Assembly: GCA_035308765.1 (NCBI GenBank)
Contig: DATGGA010000026.1
Location: forward strand, 1 to 64,000
Origin: RBG-16-66-20 sp035308765
GTDB taxonomy: Bacteria; Pseudomonadota; Gammaproteobacteria; Burkholderiales; SG8-39
DNA length: 64,000 nucleotides
Direction of reading: 5' to 3'
The position numbers and the translations under genes were made by a program. How positions within the stretch are numbered: position 1 is the stretch's first letter; the number at the start of each line of letters is the position of its first letter. A model generated the notes under the pieces. That model had not been told where the DNA came from and searched no databases. It worked only from the letters and a program-made list of their open reading frames with translations. Shown here piece by piece: positions 15,435-22,935 of the stretch.

Positions 15435-16856
15435 TTACGGCGACTGGCGCCTCTGGCCGCTGAAGAGCGCCGGCACCTGCCTGCGCTGATCCGACTGCTT
15501 GGGGCGCGGCGCGGGCGCCGGCGTGCCGGTCGGGCGGCTGGACGGCCCCGGCGTGTACGGCGTCTGGCGTGGGCGTTGCGGCGGCTGCTCCGGGCGCGGC
15601 TGGGGCGCGTTCTTGTTGCCTTCGGCGCGGCGCTGGTTGTTGTGCTGCGGACGCTGGTGCTGCTGATGGTTCTGCGGCCGGGTCCGCCGTTGATCCGATG
15701 CGCGCGGCTGCTGGTGCAGCGGGTTGCCGGGCTCGAAGCCCGCGATTACGCGCTGATCCACCTCGCGGGTCATGAGCCGCTCGATCGCGATCATCAGCGG
15801 CCGGTCGTCGAAGCTGACCAGCGATACCGCCTCGCCCGACGAGCCCGCGCGGCCGGTGCGGCCGATGCGGTGCACGTAATCCTCGGCCACGTGCGGCAGG
15901 TCGAAGTTCACCACGTGCGGCAGCTCGTCGATGTCGATGCCGCGCGCCGCGATGTCGGTCGCGACCAGCACCTGCAGCTCGTTGTCCTTGAAACGCTTCA
16001 GCACCCGGGTGCGCTGCGGCTGGCTCTTGTTGCCGTGGATGGCATCGGCTTCTATGCCGCTTTTTTCGAGCGCCTCGGCGAGGCGGTTCGCGCCGCGCTT
16101 GGTCTTGGTGAACACCAGCACCTGCTGCCAGTTGTTCTCCTTCACCAGGTGCACGAGCAGGTCTTTCTTGCGCGACTGGTCCACCGGGTGCTGCACCTGG
16201 GCGACCAGTTCGGCCGGCGTATTGCGGCGAGCCACTTCCACCAGCTGCGGGTTCTGCATGAACGTGGCGGCGAGCTTGCGGATCTCTTCCGGGAACGTGG
16301 CCGAGAACATCAGGTTCTGGCGCTGCCTGGGCAGCAGGTTGATGATGCGGCGGATGTCATGGATGAAGCCCATGTCGAGCATCCGGTCCGCTTCGTCCAG
16401 CACCAGGATTTCCACATGGCGCAGGTCGATGGTCCTCTGTTGCACGTGGTCCAGCAGCCGGCCCGGCGTGGCGACGACGATATCGACGCCGCGGCGCAGG
16501 TCCTGGATCTGCGGGTTGATGTTCACGCCGCCGAAAATCGTGATCGAGCGCAGCGGCCTGTATTTGCCGTAGGTGCGCACACTTTCCTGCACCTGCGCCG
16601 CGAGTTCGCGGGTCGGCACGAGGATCAGGCAGCGAACGGCTTTAGTGCTTGGTTTTTGATGCAGTATCTGAAGCAACGGCAGCGTGAAGCCCGCGGTCTT
16701 GCCGGTGCCGGTCTGCGCGGCCGCGAGCAAGTCCTTGCCCGAAAGCACGACCGGAATGGCCTGCGCCTGGATGGGGGTGGGTACGGTGTAACCCTGCTCG
16801 GAGACAGCACGGAGCAGCTCGGCCGACAGGCCAAGGGTATTGAACGACGTAGTAAT
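15435..16856 (-). CDS. rhlE: DEAD-box RNA helicase, RhlE type, with apparent AUU start
   Basis: A 473-residue RNA helicase. Conserved N-terminal text (SFNTLGLSAELLRAV, then the Q motif region GYTVPTPIQ) extends upstream of the first ordinary start (GTG at 16748), which would delete the Q motif. The frame back to an in-frame TAA has no ATG, GTG or TTG, but has ATT at 16854-16856 preceded by AGGAG at seven bases, so AUU is the best start. Motifs AQTGTGKT, PTRELA, DEADRMLDMGF, SATFP and HRIGRTGRAG follow; the last 100 residues are a Gln/Pro/Arg-rich RNA-binding tail. An inverted repeat (16883-16899) sits in the leader. Confidence 0.88.
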   Translation of the reverse strand: MTTSFNTLGLSAELLRAVSEQGYTVPTPIQAQAIPVVLSGKDLLAAAQTGTGKTAGFTLPLLQILHQKPSTKAVRCLILVPTRELAAQVQESVRTYGKYRPLRSITIFGGVNINPQIQDLRRGVDIVVATPGRLLDHVQQRTIDLRHVEILVLDEADRMLDMGFIHDIRRIINLLPRQRQNLMFSATFPEEIRKLAATFMQNPQLVEVARRNTPAELVAQVQHPVDQSRKKDLLVHLVKENNWQQVLVFTKTKRGANRLAEALEKSGIEADAIHGNKSQPQRTRVLKRFKDNELQVLVATDIAARGIDIDELPHVVNFDLPHVAEDYVHRIGRTGRAGSSGEAVSLVSFDDRPLMIAIERLMTREVDQRVIAGFEPGNPLHQQPRASDQRRTRPQNHQQHQRPQHNNQRRAEGNKNAPQPRPEQPPQRPRQTPYTPGPSSRPTGTPAPAPRPKQSDQRRQVPALFSGQRRQSP

Positions 16857-16990
16857 GGTATTTCTCCTGAACGATCGGCCTGGGAGGGTTTAAACCTCCA
16901 ACCGGTTCAGGCAGAAACGACTTGAAGTGAGCTAACCGGATGACGCTAAAAGGAAACTACGGAACGGATTATACACCATGAACGACATGC

Positions 16991-17779
16991 CTAGTTGCTC
17001 GCTGTTCGCAGCCATGCGGGCAACGCGGCGATGGAATCGATCACCGCATCCGGGGCGACCACGGCACGATCGAGATCGGCCTGACGGAACTTGCCGGTGC
17101 GCACCAGGATGCCCGCCATTCCGGCATCCTTGGCGCCCTGCACGTCGGCCTCGAGGTCGTCGCCGACCATGACTGTGCTTGCGGCGGCGACGCCCAACTC
17201 GGCAAGCGCCTGGTCGTAGAAGGCGCGCGCGGGTTTGCCGACCACGGCTGCGCGGGTGCCGGAAGCTTCCTCCAGTCCGAGAACGTAGGCGCCCGCATCA
17301 AGGGTCAGCTTGTCGCCCGTTCTCCAGTAGAGATTGCGGTGCATCGCCACCAACGGGACACCGTCCTGCACCAATCGGAAAGCCTGGTTGAGCGCGTCGT
17401 GGCTGAATTCGACTCCCGCGCCGCCGATGACCACGACGTCGGCCGCCTCGCCCGGGCCGGTAAGCGCGATGCCGTCGAAATCGGATTCGACTTCGCCGCT
17501 GGTGAGCAGATAGCAGCGCGCGCCGGGATGCACGCGGCGCAGGTAGGCCGCGGTTGCCGCCGCCGCAGTGAGTATTTCACCGGGAGCGATGTCAAAGCCC
17601 GCGCGGGCCAGGGTTTCGCTCAGTACCCGCCGCGTGCGTGAAGTGGTGTTGGTGACGAAGCGCAGCCGGTAGCCGGCGGTCCGCAGTTCGGCGATGGCGT
17701 CGACTGCTCCCGGCAGGGGCCGCCACGATACGGTGAGCACCCCGTCGATATCCATTAGTACGCCTTGATAGGCCGCCAT
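16991..17779 (-). CDS. HAD-IIA family sugar/nucleotide phosphatase (NagD-like)
   Basis: A 262-residue cytosolic HAD enzyme. Motif I is MDIDGVLT (D10, D12), the second motif is FVTNTTSRT, the Lys is in VVGKPARAFYD and motif IV is MVGDDLEADVQGAKDAGM. The C2 cap between motifs II and III identifies the NagD/PGP-like class IIA. Substrate unknown; general nucleotide or sugar-phosphate dephosphorylation is typical. Upstream, 17780-17895 holds no gene. Confidence 0.88.
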   Translation of the reverse strand: MAAYQGVLMDIDGVLTVSWRPLPGAVDAIAELRTAGYRLRFVTNTTSRTRRVLSETLARAGFDIAPGEILTAAAATAAYLRRVHPGARCYLLTSGEVESDFDGIALTGPGEAADVVVIGGAGVEFSHDALNQAFRLVQDGVPLVAMHRNLYWRTGDKLTLDAGAYVLGLEEASGTRAAVVGKPARAFYDQALAELGVAAASTVMVGDDLEADVQGAKDAGMAGILVRTGKFRQADLDRAVVAPDAVIDSIAALPAWLRTASN

Positions 17780-17895
17780 GTTTGGGTCGATTGCTTATGC
17801 TGCGCTGCAGAAAGGGCTGCAATCTACTCCGGCGCCGTATCGACGTAAAGAGGCGTGGCGCATGTAGATTACGGTCGCGCGCATACGTGTCGAGC

Positions 17896-17928
17896 AAAAA
17901 GAAAGGCCAGCCGCAGCCGGCTGGCCTT
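17896..17928 (-). terminator. Strong rho-independent terminator (minus strand)
   Basis: Read on the minus strand: an 11-base perfect stem AAGGCCAGCCG / CGGCTGGCCTT with the loop GCTG, followed at once by TCTTTTTG. It ends transcription coming from the BON-Spy/His-rich operon. Confidence 0.8.
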
Positions 17929-17932
17929 CGAT

Positions 17933-17983
17933 TGGTCAAGAGCGAGGGACTCGAATCCGCGATGCTGCGGACCCGAAAAGCCC
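17933..17983 (-). other. tRNA 3'-end-like sequence (possible tRNA remnant)
   Basis: On the minus strand this roughly 50-base piece ends GATTCGAGTCC ... CTTGACCA, which resembles a T-loop followed by an acceptor strand and an encoded CCA, directly before a strong terminator. The T-stem does not pair well and no matching 5' acceptor strand exists upstream, because the His-rich gene occupies that space. It is either a truncated tRNA or a coincidence. Confidence 0.25.
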
Positions 17984-18325
17984 CTACCGAAGATCGAGCG
18001 GAAAGAACAGGCTGATGCCTGGCGACGCCGGTGGGGGGTAGTAAACCGCCGGCGGCACATAAACTGGCCGCGAGTAGTAGTGCGGGTCGCGATACTCCGG
18101 CCGGTGCGCAGGCTGCCGTCGATCGTCGCGATTGCCACGTGTTTCACCCTTGTGCCAACCCTGGTCTGCGTGTCCGTGGGCATCATCGCCGTCTTTTGAA
18201 AGCGCCGGCGCAATGGTCATGCCGCCCATGATCGAAATTACAGCGATTGCCATCAAGGTTTTGCGGACAGACAGCCGGGAAATCTTGGCCTGCTTTGTCG
18301 AGGTTTTCATTTTGTGCTTTGGCAT
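17984..18325 (-). CDS. Small exported His/Tyr/Pro-rich protein
   Basis: A 113-residue product from ATG 18325 (ATG 18310 or the TTG at 18343 are alternatives). A basic N-region and hydrophobic core (LMAIAVISIMGGMTIAPALS) form a signal peptide. The mature part is highly charged and His-rich (KDGDDAHGHADQGWHKGE), then Tyr/Pro-rich (VYVPPAVYYPPP), ending SPGISLFFPLDLR. This C-terminal pattern is common in small exported proteobacterial proteins of unknown function. It lies 15 bases behind the BON-Spy gene, so they are probably cotranscribed. Metal binding by the His stretch is a guess. Confidence 0.7.
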   Translation of the reverse strand: MPKHKMKTSTKQAKISRLSVRKTLMAIAVISIMGGMTIAPALSKDGDDAHGHADQGWHKGETRGNRDDRRQPAHRPEYRDPHYYSRPVYVPPAVYYPPPASPGISLFFPLDLR

Positions 18326-18339
18326 CTCTGAGTTTGCGA

Positions 18340-19032
18340 TCAACCGCGCTTCGACATCGTGCGGTCGCCATGGCGGAACACGTCATCAGCTTCCTTCTTC
18401 TGATCGTCCGGCATGCTGGCGTAAAGAGGGGCAAACACCTCGGCGAACTTCTTGACCCCATCTGCGTGCGCATCTGTGATCTCGCCGTAGGATTTGAGAT
18501 CGTCCACAGCAGTCATTGTCTTGGAATGTTCAAACCTCGCCTGCGTGAGCGCGTCCATCGTTTTCGCATTGTCGCGCATTACCTGGGCGACCTTGCTCCA
18601 CTGCGATTCCTGCGCAGGAGTGATGTTGAGCCTCGCATGCATCTTGTTGATGCGCGCCTCTGCGCGCTTCTCGCCAGTTTCTTTGGCAGCAAGAACCGGA
18701 GCTGACGCGACGCCGGCGACCCGGATGTTGCTCTGCACGGAAGTAACGCCATCCACGCCGCGCGCGACCGCGACGGCGTCGTCTGCTGCTCGTTTGGTCT
18801 TGGCGGTCCCGCTCAGAACCACGGCGCCATTGGCGTCCGTGTCGACGCGCACATGCAATAGACTCGACAGCTTTTGCTCGGCGAGCTCGGCCTTGATCTT
18901 GGCGGTGATTACCGAGTCCTTGACGAATGCACTGGGCGAAGAACGATCGGTGTCGGAATCGGCGCTATGGCCCGCAATCGGCAGCATCAGTGCGCCGGCT
19001 GTGAAAACGCCTGCAACGAATTTGGTGTTCAT
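18340..19032 (-). CDS. Periplasmic BON domain - Spy/CpxP-like (LTxxQ) fusion protein
   Basis: A 230-residue product from ATG 19032 with GGGAAAG upstream. Signal peptide: residues 1-24 (ending GHSA). Residues about 35-105 are a BON domain (FVKDSVITAKIKAELAEQ, VVLSGTAKTKRAADDAVAVA, GVTSVQSNIRV). Residues about 125-225 are all-helical and carry the Spy/CpxP-type pattern MHARLNITPAQESQW with repeated charged helices. The first module usually binds lipid or envelope surfaces and the second is a periplasmic chaperone/sensor fold, so an envelope-stress protein is likely. Frame upstream of 19032 is open but has no signal peptide at its start. Confidence 0.8.
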   Translation of the reverse strand: MNTKFVAGVFTAGALMLPIAGHSADSDTDRSSPSAFVKDSVITAKIKAELAEQKLSSLLHVRVDTDANGAVVLSGTAKTKRAADDAVAVARGVDGVTSVQSNIRVAGVASAPVLAAKETGEKRAEARINKMHARLNITPAQESQWSKVAQVMRDNAKTMDALTQARFEHSKTMTAVDDLKSYGEITDAHADGVKKFAEVFAPLYASMPDDQKKEADDVFRHGDRTMSKRG

Positions 19033-19168
19033 GGTCTTTCCCGTCCCTAAGATGAAATTGATTGGTTCTGGCGCGAAATTGATCCAGACGGGCAATTGTC
19101 CACCTCGACCCGTCGCCGCTCAGTGCGCCGGCACACATATTGAATAATATGCGTGGCGCCGGCCATTC

Positions 19169-19200
19169 GAATGACCGCTTTGGGTCGAAAGCGGGCAGGC
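19169..19200. repeat. Dispersed palindromic repeat, copy E (inverted orientation)
   Basis: GAATGACCGCTTT, a GGGTCG loop, then AAAGCGGGCAGGC. The loop is the reverse complement of the CGACCC loop of copy C, so this copy is inserted in the opposite orientation. The outer right arm has decayed. Confidence 0.7.
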
Positions 19201-19313
19201 CTGCTGCATTTTGGGATGGGCTACATACACCGGAGCGGCCCCTGCGTCAGGTCTGGCGGGGGTTGTCCCGTTCGGCATGTGCGGTGCCGCACAGATCCGC
19301 CAATCCGTGATCG

Positions 19314-19336
19314 CTATCGTGGCCCTCCCACGATAG
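19314..19336 (+). promoter_or_regulatory. Leader hairpin touching the entericidin ribosome binding site
   Basis: Nine-base perfect stem CTATCGTGG / CCACGATAG with the loop CCCTC. The 3' arm ends at the first bases of the AGGAGA ribosome binding sequence (19335-19340), so the hairpin could limit ribosome access. Confidence 0.45.
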
Positions 19337-19346
19337 GAGAGTCACC

Positions 19347-19499
19347 ATGATCAAACGAATTTTCGCGCCTTTACTGGCGGCAGTCTTCCTCGTCAGCCTC
19401 TTTGGCACGCTTGCCGGCTGCAATACCGTCGCGGGCGCTGGCCAGGACATCGAACAGGGAGGCAAGGCGATCAAGGACGAAGCACAGGAAAAGCGCTAG
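19347..19499 (+). CDS. Entericidin EcnA/B family lipoprotein
   Basis: A 50-residue peptide. MIKRIFAPLLAAVFLVSLFG leads to the lipobox TLAGC (C25), followed by NTVAGAGQDIEQGGKAI and a charged helix ending EKR, the exact pattern of entericidins, which are small envelope lipoproteins (toxin/antidote-like in Enterobacteria, often stress induced). The AGGAGA ribosome binding sequence is seven bases from the ATG. A leader hairpin overlaps that site. Only one of the ecnA/ecnB pair is present. Confidence 0.88.
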   Translation: MIKRIFAPLLAAVFLVSLFGTLAGCNTVAGAGQDIEQGGKAIKDEAQEKR

Positions 19500-19611
19500 G
19501 CCACAAGCACAAGAAAACGCGCTGCCCGGTTGGTTCGCGAATTGCGCGAGCCATACGGCGGGTCATTTGTTGCGCGGCGATTGCATAGGACATCGCATTT
19601 CTCTTTCCTTT

Positions 19612-20172
19612 ATGAGAATCATCCTTCTGCTCGCGGTGCTCGTTTCGGCTTTGCTGCTCGATGGCTGCTATACGCCGCTTGTCGAAGGCGCGCAGGAAGG
19701 CTACGACGCGATCAGGCGAGACACGCTTCAGGGTAAGGCGACGTCCGATCCCGCTGCGCAATACAAGCTAGGCGACACGTATTGCTGCCAAGGCGGCGGT
19801 CCCATGGACAAAGTGTCGATCTACGACAACCAAAAAGCCACCTACTGGTATTGCAAGGCTGCGCGGCAAGGCTACGGCCTGGCACAGCTACGCCTTGCGC
19901 AAGTCTATTCAGGGCATCCCATTCACGGACTCCATATCGCCTTGCGGGCCAGTGCGCTTGTCGGCACGGCGGAGACTGATCCCGGCGTTGCACTGATGTG
20001 GGCAAACGTCGCGGCCAACAATGGAGTCGATGACGCGACTGAATTGCGCGATGAAATCATGGAGCATGCGACAAGCAAGGAGCGCGCAAAATCTGCAACG
20101 CTCATCCGATACTGGAGAACTGCCCCTTGTCAGTGGGCGGAAGTAATATCGTCAACTGCGCGCCCGAAATGA
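19612..20172 (+). CDS. Sel1-like repeat lipoprotein
   Basis: A 186-residue product from ATG 19612. MRIILLLAVLVSALLLDGC ends in a lipobox (C19). The body has SLR-type helical repeats (AAQYKLGDTYCC, ATYWYCKAARQGYGLAQLRLAQVY, VALMWANVAANNGVDDATELRD), suggesting a periplasmic scaffold anchored in a membrane. The frame continues upstream of 19612 but without a signal. No clear ribosome binding site is visible, so the start rests on the lipoprotein signal. Confidence 0.75.
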   Translation: MRIILLLAVLVSALLLDGCYTPLVEGAQEGYDAIRRDTLQGKATSDPAAQYKLGDTYCCQGGGPMDKVSIYDNQKATYWYCKAARQGYGLAQLRLAQVYSGHPIHGLHIALRASALVGTAETDPGVALMWANVAANNGVDDATELRDEIMEHATSKERAKSATLIRYWRTAPCQWAEVISSTARPK

Positions 20173-20330
20173 ACAGGCAACAGGCTCCCGGAGCGGGTCT
20201 GAAGCGATAACGAGCCGGCCGGCGCAATACCTGCGCTCCGTGCGCCCGCGTACATTCATAGTGATAAACCTGCGATAGCGTGGCGGGCATCACTTCCAAC
20301 GCGGCGCCACGCTACCGGCTATCTCCTCCC

Positions 20331-21953
20331 ATGAACACCGATCGCGCCTTTCTGCCGGCCATATGCACGTCCCGATTGCTGCAGGCGCTGTTAGTCGTCG
20401 CACTGCTCGGTGGCTGCGCGTCTCTCCCCCCGGGTTCGGACTATCCGAAGACCGACTCGTCGGCCTTCGCCCAGCCTGAGCAGACCACCCTTGGCGGGGT
20501 ATTCGCCGCTGCGGCCCGCGAGCACCCGGGGAATTCCGCATTCCGTCTGTTGACAGTGGGGGTCGATGGATTTCTGAGCCGAGTGCAGATGGTAAATGCG
20601 GCCCAGCAGACCATCGATATTCAGTATTTCATTTTTCGAGCGGACGAAACCGGGCAGCTGCTGACTGAAGCCGTGCTGCGTGCAGCCGACCGCGGCGTGC
20701 GCGTGAGGGTACTTGTCGACGACGGGGAGACGATCACAGGCGATGACCAGCTCGTCGCGCTTGACGCGCACCCTTCCATCGAAGTGCGGATTTTCAATCC
20801 CTTCGTGTACCGCGGCAACATCGCGTTCCTTCGCGCAGTCGAATTTACGCTTAGCAACGCCCGGCTCGACTACCGAATGCACAACAAGCTGATGGTCGTG
20901 GACAACGCGATCGCGCTCGTTGGCGGGCGCAACGTCGGCGACGAATATTTCCAGATCGATCCGGATTCTCAGGTGGCCGATGACGAAGTTCTTGCCGCCG
21001 GGCCGGTGGTGAAGGAGCTCTCCGCGACATTCGATCTGTTCTGGAAGAGCGACATGGCGATTCCGGTGCAGGCGCTTGCAGAGGGAACGGCGTCCGATGC
21101 CGCCCTTGCCGCCTATCGCAAGGTCCTGATCGAGCATCGCCAGCAGGTCAAGGAGGACGGAACCGACTATGCGAGCCGGATCGCGAAAGGCGAGCCCCTG
21201 GCCGGAATGCTGGCGGGCCGGTTACCGCTGGTATGGGCGCATGCGGCACTGGTCTACGATAGCCCGGACAAGAAGCGTGTCGAAGGCGGCCGGATGATGG
21301 GGAGGCTGATGCATCCGCCGGTGGCCGCAGCGGCCTCGGCGGTTCAGTCCGAGCTGCTTATGATCACGCCCTACTTCATCCCCGGCTCTGCCGGTATGAA
21401 GATGTTTGGCGAGCTGAGAAAGCGCGGCGTCCATGTCAGTGTTCTGACCAATTCGCTCGAATCGGCCAACGTCCTGCTTGCGCAGTCCGGCTACATGCGC
21501 TACCGGCTGCCGCTGCTCGAAGAGGGGGTGGAAATCCACGAGATACGCTCGCTGCTCGGCAACACGAGGGGCAGCGGCGAGACCAAGGTCATGTCGCGCT
21601 ACGGAACGTATTCCCTGCACGCGAAATTGTTCATCTTCGACCGCCGCAGCCTGTTTGTCGGTTCGATGAATTTCGACCAGCGCTCGGCGCACCTCAACAC
21701 CGAAATCGGCCTCATTATCGACAGTCCCGAACTTGCGCAGCAGCTCGTGGCGCGCTTCAAGGCGATGACGAGCCCGCCCAACAGCTACGAGCTGGTGCTA
21801 CGGCCGCGCGATGGGGCACGGGCACCCAGACTGATCTGGCGGACCCAGGAGGAAAGCCGGAGCGTCGACTACGACGAGGAGCCTTCGCGGAGCGGAAAGC
21901 AGAAAATGGAAGTTGAACTGCTCTCCCTGTTGCCGCTGGACGACGAGCTGTAA
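20331..21953 (+). CDS. Phospholipase D / cardiolipin synthase-like lipoprotein (ClsC/YmdC type)
   Basis: A 540-residue product from ATG 20331. The N-terminus has a lipobox (VVALLGGCAS), so the enzyme is probably anchored on the periplasmic side. Two HKD active-site motifs are present: HNKLMVVD (about residue 184) with GGRNVGDEYF, and HAKLFIFD (about residue 430) with GSMNFDQRSAHLNTE. Spacing and length fit the ClsC branch, which joins phosphatidylglycerol and phosphatidylethanolamine into cardiolipin, though other PLD activities are possible. No YmdB-like partner is adjacent. Confidence 0.85.
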   Translation: MNTDRAFLPAICTSRLLQALLVVALLGGCASLPPGSDYPKTDSSAFAQPEQTTLGGVFAAAAREHPGNSAFRLLTVGVDGFLSRVQMVNAAQQTIDIQYFIFRADETGQLLTEAVLRAADRGVRVRVLVDDGETITGDDQLVALDAHPSIEVRIFNPFVYRGNIAFLRAVEFTLSNARLDYRMHNKLMVVDNAIALVGGRNVGDEYFQIDPDSQVADDEVLAAGPVVKELSATFDLFWKSDMAIPVQALAEGTASDAALAAYRKVLIEHRQQVKEDGTDYASRIAKGEPLAGMLAGRLPLVWAHAALVYDSPDKKRVEGGRMMGRLMHPPVAAAASAVQSELLMITPYFIPGSAGMKMFGELRKRGVHVSVLTNSLESANVLLAQSGYMRYRLPLLEEGVEIHEIRSLLGNTRGSGETKVMSRYGTYSLHAKLFIFDRRSLFVGSMNFDQRSAHLNTEIGLIIDSPELAQQLVARFKAMTSPPNSYELVLRPRDGARAPRLIWRTQEESRSVDYDEEPSRSGKQKMEVELLSLLPLDDEL

Positions 21954-22081
21954 GAGCTGGGGCGTGGCGGGCATGCGCATTTGCGTGGGGGCTGGCCTTC
22001 ATGCAGGCACCCTATGCAGCACCGCATATAGGCAGTCGAGTAGTCAGCACCTATTCTCAGCTTCCCACTATCATGGGAATC

Positions 22082-22909
22082 ATGAGCTTACGAATAGGAG
22101 TCGACCTCGGGGGTACCAAGATCGAGGCAGTGGTTTTTGACTACGACGGGAGCGAACTGCTGCGAAAACGTATCGCAACGCCGGCAGGGGACTACAAGGC
22201 TACGGTAGGTGCGGTATGCGCCTTGGTTCTGGAAATCGAATCGCAGATGGGCGGGCCGGCAAAGGTCGGCGTTGGCATTCCAGGTGCGCTCTCGCGCGTG
22301 ACCAGCTTGGTGAAGAACGCCAACTCTACGTGCCTGATCGGCCACGACCTGAAGGGCGATCTGGAAAAAGCGCTGGACAGGGAAATCCGGATCGAGAACG
22401 ACGCGAATTGCTTTGCGCTGTCAGAAGCGATGGATGGGGCGGGGCAGGAGGACGAAGTGGTGTTCGGCGTGATCCTCGGAACCGGCGTGGGGGCCGGGAT
22501 CGTGGTTCGCGGCGAAGTACTGGTCGGCCCCAACGCCATCGCGGGAGAGTGGGGACACAATCCGCTGCCGTTGCCGCGCGATGAAGATCTGCCGCTGCCC
22601 GAGTGCTATTGCGGGCGGAAGGGTTGCATCGAGGCGTATCTGTCAGGACCCGCGCTGGCGAAGGATGGCGACAACCTCGATCGCTACGAGGAACGCCTGG
22701 CGCGCTCGCTCGCGGGCGTGATCAACATCCTCGATCCGGATATGATCGTGCTCGGCGGTGGTGTGTCGAACATCGACCGGCTGTACGAGAACGTGCCGAG
22801 ACTGTGGAAGCCGCATGTTTTCTCGGATCATGTCGCGACCAGGCTCGCGAAGCACGTGCACGGCGATTCGAGCGGCGTGCGCGGCGCGGCTTGGCTATGG
22901 GGCAGGTGA
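22082..22909 (+). CDS. ROK-family sugar kinase (fructokinase/NagK-like), shortened
   Basis: A 275-residue product from ATG 22082 (ATG 22073 is an alternative). The ATP-binding N-terminus GVDLGGTKIEAVVFD, the catalytic IENDANCFALSEA, the ROK motif ILGTGVGAGIVV, EWGHN and the zinc site CYCGRKGCIE are all present. Compared with E. coli NagK-type proteins, about 25 residues are missing between AYLSG and RYEERLA, where a helical segment normally sits. All listed catalytic residues remain and the frame is intact, so it may still work with altered specificity. It probably phosphorylates fructose, glucose or GlcNAc. Confidence 0.82.
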   Translation: MSLRIGVDLGGTKIEAVVFDYDGSELLRKRIATPAGDYKATVGAVCALVLEIESQMGGPAKVGVGIPGALSRVTSLVKNANSTCLIGHDLKGDLEKALDREIRIENDANCFALSEAMDGAGQEDEVVFGVILGTGVGAGIVVRGEVLVGPNAIAGEWGHNPLPLPRDEDLPLPECYCGRKGCIEAYLSGPALAKDGDNLDRYEERLARSLAGVINILDPDMIVLGGGVSNIDRLYENVPRLWKPHVFSDHVATRLAKHVHGDSSGVRGAAWLWGR

Positions 22910-22935
22910 GGATGAAGTTCAAAGGGGAGAACCGC

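Larger units (their letters stand above)
19033..19346. other. Intergenic region before the entericidin gene
   Basis: About 310 bases between divergent envelope genes. It carries repeat copy E (19169-19200) and a hairpin just upstream of the entericidin start (19314-19336). Nothing else gene-like was seen; promoters for both directions must lie here. Confidence 0.5.

Noticed and set aside
15306..16925. Long plus-strand frame opposite the RNA helicase
   Set aside because: Antisense shadow; low-complexity His/Arg/Val-rich product without domains.
17933..18015. A complete functional tRNA on the minus strand
   Set aside because: T-stem does not pair, the anticodon stem has three mismatches and no 5' acceptor strand is present; kept only as a possible remnant.
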